A DNA stretch of 61,920 nucleotides from Paulinella micropora (Eukaryota; Cercozoa; Imbricatea; Euglyphida): the NCBI GenBank assembly GCA_009731375.1, contig BJOX01000209.1, forward strand, positions 209,048 to 270,967, written 5' to 3'. Below the pieces are notes generated by a model, which was given only the letters and a program-made list of their open reading frames with translations, had not been told where the DNA came from and did no database searches. A program made the translations under genes and the position numbers. How positions within the stretch are numbered: the stretch's first letter is position 1; the number at the start of each line of letters is the position of its first letter. Below, in pieces: positions 26,056 to 36,200 of this stretch.

Positions 26056-28197
26056 ATGCCTCCAAGTCGCGGATCCAAAGGCTGGCGAAAGCAGAGAAAG
26101 ACTTTTGACAAAAACAAGAAGAGGACTGAGAGAGATACACGTGCCGACGCGTTGGTGGAAAAAAGAGCCAAGCTCGACGACCAAGAGCGTGTTGCAGAGG
26201 CAAGGGAACGAGACTCGCAGTATGGCCTTTGCACGGGCATCGAAGTGGGGGCGGAATCTCTCGAAGTGGGGGCAGAATCTCTCGATAATTATGAAATGAA
26301 ATTTTCTGTCATCACCCCGAAAGGGGCTGGAGTACATTACATGACCAGAAAGGAGTACTGGGCTAGTGTAGAGAGGGAGAAGATGACGCCAGTAAAAGTG
26401 CCAGATGCGCATGGGTGTGTGGGTAGAGCAGGAGAGCCATACCTGCGAAAGATGTGGCAGTGGCAGGAGACAGATGATAGATGTAGAATAGATAAGTTAG
26501 TATGTGACGGGGAAAGAGAATGTGACGGGGAAAGAGATAGTGCTAGTGTGTAGGGTGCCCAAGATCAGAAAGGAAGAGAAGGTGTCCAAGCAGACTAGGA
26601 GACAGAGAAAGCAGAGGTGTGGGGCTGTGGTAGAGGAGATTAGGCGAATGTTAGGTGAGGAGCATAGGTTGACAGAAGCAGAGGTGAATGATTATGATGA
26701 AATGGTGAAAGACATGTATAAAAACTATGCTGCCATGCCTGACGAGAAACAAATAGAGAACTTAGCCTACCAGGCCCTGTTGCACATGGATTGCAACGTC
26801 ATGTCCGACAAGCAAGTCTCCGCTTTATTGCATGCAGTGAAGCATCCCTTTCTCTCGGGCCAGCAGGTTGGCTTTGCTTTTTTGTTTGTTTCTTTTCTGC
26901 AATTTGTGTGACTGTAGTTGACGAAGAAGAGGAGAGAGCTCACAGCGGACGTGGACCTTAAGTACGATCTGAAACTGTCAGCAGACGGTTTGTCTGCGAG
27001 TGCAAATGTTTACAGCATTCTCACTGAGTTGGAGACCAAGTGGATGAGGGATGGGGCAGGGTTAACGTCAAAACTCTTTTTTTTTTTTTTCTTTTTTTCT
27101 TTTTTTTTTCTTTTTTTTCTTTTTGCTTCTCGGTTACTAGGGGAAAATCTATGTTGAAGATAACATCACTTCTCTTCTACACATATTTTCCCCGATCTTT
27201 CTCTTTCTCTCTCTTTTCGTTAAGTTATTAACAATAAAACTTTCTTAATAATTGAATAAGTTTTATTAATACTTGAATTAGTTTTATTAATATTATAATT
27301 GAATTAGTTTTATTTATTAATACTATTGATATAAATTTTTATTAATAACTTGTAGGTGAGCTTTTAGCTTACCTGGAGCGACTTGAACAAAATGGATGGA
27401 CATCCCCGGAAACCGGCCGGCATTATAAGGTTAAACTTTTTGTGACCGGTGACATGAAGTGGCTGCTTTCATGCACCGGGCATAAAGCAGCCTCTTCAGA
27501 TAACTCTTGTTTTTTGTGCACATGCCATTCAGACGATAGAGCAGATTTAGAGGTAGAGTGGGGTGTGACTAGAAAGAGCACTGATGATACATCAAAACCC
27601 GGAAAAAAACATGCACAATCACTTTTTCATTACATCCCGCTTGAAAGACACATACCAGACTTGCTGCACATGATGCTGCGTGTGTGCGGCCGGATGACTG
27701 ACTATATTATACGAGAGATTTTAACAGGAAAGCCTCGTGTCCCTTGGAGTTTGGACATTCCGCTTGATTCACCGTACGCGTCCCTTGACTCAAGACTCGC
27801 GCACTTCAAAGATCAACTTGCAGGTAAAAACCGGGCGGGAAAGGTAATTTCCGGTTTCAAATGTCGGTATAATGACGAAAAAAAAAATCATGAATGGACT
27901 GGACTTGATCGCGGTGTAGCGTTGCGTCGTTTTATGTCGGAAGTTTACGATGACAATTTGAATCTAGAAAATATTTTCTGCCCGGGCCGCTGGAAAAATA
28001 TTAAGACTTTTTGCGCGGGCTGGTGGAATCAATTTCGCAAAATCAACAATCCGCACATTTTCACTGACACGGAAGCGGATTTGTTGCAAAAACAAACTCG
28101 TACTTCATTTCTTGAACTAACTTCTATGAAATACCAAGGCCCCGCTCATCCTTTGACTGATCGAGGATGGGACTTGGTATCTAAAGGTACCTGGTAG
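26056..28197 (+). CDS. Transposase-like gene, decayed; uncharacterised eukaryotic family
   Basis: Exons 26056-26495, 26554-26866, 26918-about 27060 and about 27361-28197 (TAG). The first two introns are 58 and 51 bp and keep phase. The N-terminus is basic and charged (RGSKGWRKQRKTFDKNKK), followed by a helical region. The last exon carries LFVTGDMKWLLSCTGHKAA, a C-x-x-C-type pair (NSCFLCTCHSDD), HYIPLERHIPDLLHMMLRVC and NIFCPGRWKNIKTFCAGWWN. G-D-x-K followed by Cys pairs and V/IPD-x-LH-x-x-LR is a pattern I associate with uncharacterised transposase-like proteins of invertebrates and fungi; D and E residues could form a DDE site but cannot be assigned. The only donor near 27060 leaves phase 2, whereas the last exon needs another phase, so the gene is probably frameshifted. 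No terminal inverted repeats were found. Confidence 0.5.
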
Positions 28198-28407
28198 AGG
28201 CGGTGAACCAAACGATATCGTTTACTGGCGGGAGGATGGGAAGGAGGTGAGGAGGGGTGAGAATGGGCCCGTTATGCGCCCGAAGGCCCAGATGTATATC
28301 CTTACGGTACTTTCGATCCGGATTTCATTACTCCATACGTGCATCTTACCGTTAATCATATCACCTTTTCAAGTTTTGAAGCTTCACGGAACTATTTACT
28401 GGTTTAG

Positions 28408-28477
28408 GCCTAGTAGTAGTAGTTAGTAGTAGTAGTAGTTAGTAGTAGTAGTAGTAGCAGTAGTAGTTAGTAGTAGC

Positions 28478-28543
<66 letters not shown>

Positions 28544-28644
28544 TAGTAGTTGTATTAGTATTAGTATTAGTATTAGTAGTAGTAGTAGTAGTAGTAGTAC
28601 AAGTAGTAGTAAGAGAGAGAGAGAGAGACAGAGAAAGAGGGAGG

Positions 28645-28680
<36 letters not shown>

Positions 28681-28685
28681 AAGAA

Positions 28686-28764
<79 letters not shown>

Positions 28765-28780
28765 GAGAGTGAGAGAAAGA
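28408..28780 (+). repeat. (AGT)n, (GA)n and (GATA)n tract
   Basis: AGT to 28610, then GA with AAAG interruptions, then GATA to 28763. It follows the truncated end of the transposase-like gene. Confidence 0.95.
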
Positions 28781-29050
28781 GCGTTAGCGAGGGCCAAGTT
28801 TCTTTGCGGGACTGACCATGTTGCGACCTCGACACATACGTAAAGAAGACCGGAAGGAAAGCGTAGACTCAATTAGCGATCACGAGATTTAAATGAACAG
28901 AGAAAAAAAGAACAGAGCTTTAATAGCTGGGAAAGTTTCCGCATCGTATTGGAAAATAGTGATGATGCACTGACCGCGATCGTACGCGTAGTCAGAATGA
29001 GGAAAGTTTGGCTAGATGGTCAAGAGCGGATTGCAACACTTGTCAACATG

Positions 29051-29290
29051 GTCATAGTTTTACGGTATAACAAGTCAATAATGAGATCGAGTCGATAAAT
29101 TAGATCCAAGGAAGAATAGATAGACGGAGAAGTTGTGTCGTTAGTCTAGTTAGTCGAGATCGAAAGGCGCAGGCAATCGTATGCTACTGTATTAGTGAAT
29201 TGCAGGTCTACGGTATAACAAGTCGAGGATGAGATCGAGTCGATAAATGAGATCCAAGGAAGAAGAGATAGACGGAGAAGCTATTTACAG
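29051..29290 (+). repeat. Diverged direct duplication, about 80 bp
   Basis: TACGGTATAACAAGTCAATA... at about 29060 and TACGGTATAACAAGTCGAGG... at about 29212 share most of 80 bp. GGCAATCGTATGC recurs at about 29172, 29413, 29452 and, as CGGATGC, 29482. There is no coding capacity between 28198 and 29793 apart from microsatellite at 28408-28780. Confidence 0.65.
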
Positions 29291-29793
29291 AGTCTGGTTC
29301 GTTGATTAGCGGTCAGACCCCTATCACATTATTTAGTAACCAGTAATGCTTAATCGAAAGATCAAAGGACCGTTCGTACGACCCTCGCTCCCTTTCTTGC
29401 ATAGAAACTTGAGACAATCGTATGTCTTTAGTCGAAATTGACAGGCAATCGTATGCCTTTGTCTTTAGTCGAGACGAAAAGGCAATCGGATGCCTTGTCT
29501 ACACTGCAGGATTCGAACACGATCGATCTTAGGAAGTGGGAAAATTAACTGTGTTGCGGTAAAAATGAGATGACAAAAATGCAGTGAATCTATTATGGAA
29601 AAAAAAGGTGAATGCAATTCATAGCTGTTTTTTTTTTTATTTATTATTAATAAATTGATTGTTTAAAATCATTTCTGAACGAAATCGAAAACTAGTTAGT
29701 GGAGTCGAAACGTAGTGCAGAGGAGAATCTAACGGGCGGCAGGTCAAAAAGAGTGAAAAGTCAACGGTTATGGTTTTGGCCTGTCGTTAAAGT

Positions 29794-29923
29794 TGTCGGC
29801 CGGCCCGTACATTACATAGTGGCATCAAGTGTTGTCCGGCTTGTCGTTACTTGACTCTTATGCTTGGTCTGCCCCTCTACAGTTGAGGTACGACTAAGTG
29901 TCAGAGTAGCTGTTCCGGTTACA
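29794..29923 (+). repeat. 5' LTR of the Ty3/gypsy element
   Basis: 130 bp, TGT...ACA termini, and by eye identical to 39618-39747. It is preceded by AAGT, which recurs after the 3' LTR. Promoter elements inside are not obvious; no TATAAA is seen. Confidence 0.92.
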
Positions 29924-29942
29924 TCTGGAGCCACTAACAAAA
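29924..29942 (+). other. Probable minus-strand primer-binding site
   Basis: TCTGGAGCCACTAAC directly follows the 5' LTR. TGG is the complement of a tRNA CCA end, and GAGCCACTAAC would be the complement of the acceptor stem. The tRNA species could not be identified by eye. Confidence 0.6.
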
Positions 29943-30290
29943 ATTGAACGGGGTTTTGCTTTTGCTTTTCGTGAGGTTCACGAAAAGCTCAAGTTCTCAC
30001 GTTTTTCTTGCCTTGTTTTTCTTGAGGTTTTGACACCTCGGAATTTCCGACAGAAAAGGGTGTTGACCTTTTTCAAGTTTTGCTTTAGACAGTTGAGCTC
30101 TCCTTAGGGGGAGAGGGATAGAAACAGATTGTGTGTGAGGTGTAGGAGCACGCACATTTGTTTTGTATTCGGTTGGAGGAAACAGGTGTCACCAGCATAA
30201 CTCATAAGCTGTGTGTGGAGCAGTTGTGTGTGTGTGCTGTGTGTGTCATTTGTTGCTTTCTCACATCTCTCTTCTCTTTCTCATTTCGAT

Positions 30291-33200
30291 ATGTTACCAC
30301 GTGAGAATAGGAGGAGGATGTTGACAGCAAGCAGCCCTTATTCTACACCAGCGTATACTAGGGGGGGTGGGTCTTTGGTACCTTCCTCTCTTGGTACACG
30401 TTTTATGGGGGCAGGAGCCCTCACAGCGTCGAGTTCGTCGACAACAGGGGGAACACCTCCCTCTTTGCACTTCATCTCTGCTCGTCTGGAAGACGATTTG
30501 AAGACGATGTGGCAGTTTCGTCTCACAGGTGATAGTTGGGCGGACCAGTTACCGTCCACAAAGGCATTGCAGACGGTCAGACAATGCATTAATGCTATCT
30601 CGCCTGGTTCGACGAGGAACGTGTGGGACACACTTGTGATCGGACGCACCACAGTGGCCAATGTTATGGTGGCAGCAGAGATGGTGGTTCAGATTGCAGA
30701 AGCTGTGGGCATGGGGACCCACTACTGGACGCCTGAGAGGCTGGATGCGTCCAGATTGATGGCATCAACGGAGGGAATGGTCGATCTCAATATAGCGAGG
30801 TTGGGACAAGTCCAAGCTGAAGCCTGGGGCACCACTGCCATGGCTGGAGACCTTTCTCGTGACTTTGTCAAACGTCACGGACAGCCTGTGTACGACTTGG
30901 TTGGCTGTTGGCCGTCTTGGGATGTCTTGGATCAAGGGCATCCAAGATGGACTGAAGTGCAAAAGTTTGCTCAGTTTCACAGTCAGGTTTGGGCCAGAGT
31001 GTCACCCACTGTGCACGCAATGGGCAACTTTATTTTTCGGCCCAAGAGTGGTGTTGGGGCTAAAGTGCTCTCAATAGACGACGTGTTCACGCCCATTTTC
31101 GACGCAATGGATGGCTTCTGGGACAAGGCAGTCTCAGGGACAAAGCCCACTTGGGCTACAGCGGGATCGTCTGAAAATCTCGTCACGTTGGAACGATTGC
31201 TGGTAGTGGATGCCATCGTTTATATGGCCAAAGCTTTTTATCATTTTGCTGTGGCTTGGGATGGCCAGGCAGAACGACGAAAGCTTGCGGTTTCGTCATG
31301 GAACCGTAAGATGGAAAAGAACGACGAGGAACGACGTCGTACTATTGAACGTCACCAGAAGGATGTGGACCGCCTTCTGGGTGACCAGAAGGCTTTTGCT
31401 CTGGACAATCAGAAGGTTGCAATTCCTAGGCATATCTCTGAGCTTCGTATGTGGCTGACAGAGGTACGTCGGGTCTGTCGTTCAGCTAACATTTATACGC
31501 CTGAGGATGTGGCCATAGTGGCTGATAGGTTCTTTCGTTGTCAGTCATCGGTGGACAACGAATGGCTTATGCAAAGCGAGGTGTGGGCAGCTTTTTGGGG
31601 AAAGCTGCAGTCTACTCGGTTCGACGCCATGTGTGTCGATAGTATTGGTCTGATGCTCGCAGAGAAGATGGGCTACCATGTTTTTGCCTCTAAGTCACAG
31701 GAGGTCAGTCAGCTGCAGGCGGAGGTCAAGTGGATGGTGAATAAGAAGCCTGTACTCCACTACATGTTCCAGAGGATAATGGACATGGTGATTATGCTCA
31801 CACCTGCAGAAGCCTTCAAATTGACGGCTGTGGCATTGTTCGATCTGAACAATCAAGTCTTTATTAAGATGGCGAAAGAGATTCAGACGGACACAGAGGT
31901 ATGGGAATACCTCCTCAAGGGTACTGGACAGTCTACCCCTGAGGCCAGTCCGGAGATATGGAACGTGGATGAAGACGTGTTGGGGAAAGTCATGCGTCGA
32001 GTCCAGAAAACCATCATCGATGAGTGGAAGTGGTCGGGTCCGAGGTCAGGGACTCCCACTCAAGGTAATCAGAACCAGGGGGGAGGGGATGGTGCGGGAC
32101 CATTCGAGCCCGGGGATGAAGTTTATTGGGGCCAGGGGTACTCGCGCAGGGGACCTCAGTTCTATGGTCAGAGACCCCAAGGGGGGCCGGGGCAAGGTCG
32201 TCAACGGTTCCAGAGGTCATACTACAACCCCAGGGTGCATAGGCCGTTGTGCATGAAGAAGGCGGGAGCCTTGTGGCTCAAATCGGGAGCCATGTGCAAG
32301 AGCAATTGCCAGAATTTTCATCCTGAAGGCTGGGATGACTCGGTGCAGAAGGAAGTCTTGAGGAAGGTACGCTACGACTATCCAGTGGGTCCCTTCCATG
32401 GCTTGTTGAATACGAATAAGTATTCGCAGGAGCTCAAGAACCTTCAGGATCGTGATCGGAAGGCATACGATCAGAAGGGATGGACGGATCCTGGTGAGGC
32501 ACCTTATTTGAAGGGTGAATGGGAAAAGTTCAGGGTATGGAACCCTCTCACTTCAGATGGCGGCGACGCACCGGCGTCTATGGGAAGAGATATCCCGGGC
32601 AGGCACGGGAATGAATCCGTGGACCCCTCATGGAATTTACGGGGGTCATCGGATGCGTCCTCAGCAAGGTCGGCTGCTAGTTCTTCGTCGAGCTCGTCGT
32701 CTAGTTCGAGCGATCGGTCGGATCGAGGGCACCTTGACAACCGACGTAGTCGTTCAAGGTCAAGAGATCGTCGTAGTGATCGTGAGGTCACTCATGTATC
32801 GGGCGGTCGTCATTACGACGAGAGGGATGAAGCCCGAGATCGACGAGGATACGATCGAGGAGGGCATGTTCGTGGCGGATACGACCGAGGACGACGCGAT
32901 TCACGGAATCGAGATAGGTCACCGGAGCGGAGCCGAGATCGATCTCCACCGCGACGTCGGGGAGGGCGTTCAGATTCACGGGAACGTCCCAACTCAAATC
33001 GGAGCCCGCAGTGGGGCGGCAATCAGGGTAGTTCCCTTTTTCCTAATGCAAATGTGTATGGGGGGGGTGCGGGAACTTTTCCCTCATCGCATATGCAGCA
33101 GGCGGGAGCAGGTGCTTACTATGCGGGTCCAGCTCCGGGGCAGCAGTTACCAGTAGGCTACGGGCAGCCGATGCAGCAGCAGTTCTACCAAGGGCAGCCA

Positions 33201-36200
33201 CAGCAGCAGGTGGTTGCTTATGGGGGACAGTCTTACATCCCTCCAGCACCAATCTTGCCTGCTCCTGGTATGCCGATGGGAGGCGGTCAGGGGACCGTCG
33301 GAGGGCAGATGCCTCCGCAGCAACAAGTCCAGGGTATGGCGTTTGGTATAACGCTAGTGGACATGTTGGTGAATGTGCAGGGCAAAGCATTAATGCAAGT
33401 GCGGGGCCAGGGATCCCAGGAGGCAATCCCAGCGCCTGACTCGGAGGTCGGGAGGGAGAATAAGTCGGGTGAGTTGCCTGTCGGCCACGGAGGCGACATG
33501 GTTACTCATGACCTGCGATTTGATGATAGGACACGCGTGGTAACGCGGGGAGTCCAGGAAGCTACGGACGCGGTGGCCTTGGAAGGCCAGGATGGACAGA
33601 ATGAGCAGGTTGAGGACCTTGATAGTCACAGGGACACTCTATGTCCGGTGATGAATAAAGGCACGGACCTTAATGTGGAGTTAGCGTCGGAGGCGCTTGA
33701 TAGTAAATATTTTGGTGGTTATGAAGCACTTTCAGCGGACGGGTGTGGCCCGGGGAAAGCTGAATTGCCTTTATTATTCACTAAAATTTTTATTGAGGAT
33801 GTACAGCAGGAATGCATTGTGGGCAATGATACAATGGCATCTCTGAATGTACTCGGGAAGGAATTTATTGAACTATGGAGCAGGGAACCATGGTTTAGAC
33901 ACGGGTTTCGGCCGTGTCGGTTGAGGATCAAGGGAGTGGGAGGCATGACCGGGGTCTCAGGGTCAGTCATGCTTACGTTCCTTTTGAAAGACGGGAAGTC
34001 TTTCTCTCATCGGTTTTGGGTCGTCCCAGCCTTTGCTGGTGGTCTCCTGTTGGGGCTGCGGAACCTCAGACGAATGCACGCTCGGATTTATACGGATCTG
34101 AACGTGGTGCAGTACGGTGGATCCGAGGTGGCTCCGCGGTACGAGGTAGTACCGTATGAACCTTTACGGCGGGAAGGCCAATGTGCGGTAGCGCACGATT
34201 TGGATGTGAGTGTCTCACCAGTCATGCGCGCTGACTGGGGGTGGACAAAGGTGGTGTCCGAGGGCACGGAGCCTTCGGTCACACCCCACATTCAGGAGCC
34301 TGTAACAGCCTCGTTCTTCCATGTATGCACAGTAGAGTCGGGGGACTCTGGGGAAGCAAGTGTGGTTGCTGACAATTCTGACGACAAGATACAGGAGACG
34401 GAATATGTCATGACCACAACCTTTGGCTGGGCCTACAGGGACCCACGCGACGTGAGGGTCGTGAACGTGGACTGTAGGGATTCCGCAAAGGATGAGGCGG
34501 TAGTGGCCGCGATAGACGCGAGGTTGGAACACCTCTACGCAGCAAAAGCGGAATTGTTGCGGGGTACGATTGCGGGCATGGAGGATGCCGGTGATCAGCA
34601 TGTCTATATAGATGTGCATTCGACCACGACGTCTCATGTGGTTTGGAATGTTACCCAACATAAGCTGCCGGTCAAGCAGCCTAAGCCGATCGTAGAAGCC
34701 TTCTTGAAGAGTCACTGGGATGATAATTTGTTTTTCCCTAAGGGAGTCAAGGCCATTAAGGAGGTCTTGAAAAACAGGCTATCGGTGGATGATTTCACTA
34801 TAGTCATCCCAGTGGGAACTCGGACGGAAATGTGGTGGCAGGATATAGAGGATCATCTTATTGATGACCCGGTCCCGATCCCACATAGAGGCCATAAGCT
34901 GGTCTTGGCTTTACGATTGGGGACGAAGGAGAAGGCGTTGGCTTATGGGGCCAAGTTAATGCAACGTGAGATGGCGGATGTGAGAAAGCAAGCCTTCTCT
35001 TGGATATCGGGTATATATCACCGCACGCATGCAATGCAATATGCCATTATCATAGATCATGTGGCACAGCTTGCCCAGTGGAGAGGCAAGGAGGAAACTA
35101 GGTACCATGGGACGATGGTACGTGAGGATGAGCGGCCTATTCCGATGGAGGATGTGGCGCAGTTATCACGTAAGGCCTCTCATAAGGAGATTGAGGAGGC
35201 TAGGATAGCCGCGGAAAAGGCTATTGCGGAGAAATATAGTACTTGGGAAGGTACTATGAAGGAGCGAGATGCCCTCAAGGGTATCTTGGAGAATAATATG
35301 GAGGTATTTGGGCCTCTTGAGGCGGGCTCTGTTCGGGGTTACGAGGCTAACTTTGGACGGAAGCTGGGTGAAGACGTGGTGGGTCACAGGAGACCGTCAC
35401 GTATGAGCTATCACGAGGATCGGATGGCTCGGGAAATCACTCAGGAGCTTTTGGAGAAGGACATCATTGAGGCACGCTTATCGGAGGTGTCTTCACCTGT
35501 GCGTATGGCGCCCAAGCCGGATGGGTCCTTACGTATGTGTATCAATTACTATAGGATCAATAAGATTCTGAAGCAGATCGAGACACCGGTACCGGATCTC
35601 AGGAAGGGGATCAACCGGCTCAAGCATGCGAAGGTGTATACTACGCTTGATCTTAAGAGCGGGTTTTGGCAAATCCCTCTTAATGAGTCATGTCGGTATC
35701 TCACAGCGTTTATGGTCGGAATGACTACATACGTGTGGAAGGTATTACCGATGGGTCTTAAGTGCTCTCCGGGTCTATTTCAGCATGCTATGACTAAGAT
35801 GCTGGGGAAGGAGTACGACGATGAGGCGACGGTGGTTCGTCTTGGGTCGACGGAGGATTATGCTTTCTGTTACATAGATGATATTATCATTTATTCAGAG
35901 AGTATGGAGAAACACGTGGAACACGTGCAGGACGTCTTGCGACGTATAAGCGCGTTTGGATTGCGCTTGAATGCACAGAAATGTGACTTCGCACAAAGAA
36001 AGATACAGTACCTGGGATATGAGATCTCAGAGGGTCGGTGTGCGATTGCATATGAAAAGAGGAACTATGTAGCGTCTATGCCGATGCCAAAGACTCGGAC
36101 GGACTTACATTCCTTTATATCGCTGGCTCAGTATTATGGTGAATTCATTCCGGGGTTTGCGGAAAGAGTAGCGGTGGTCAGGAAATTCCTGAAGCAAGGG

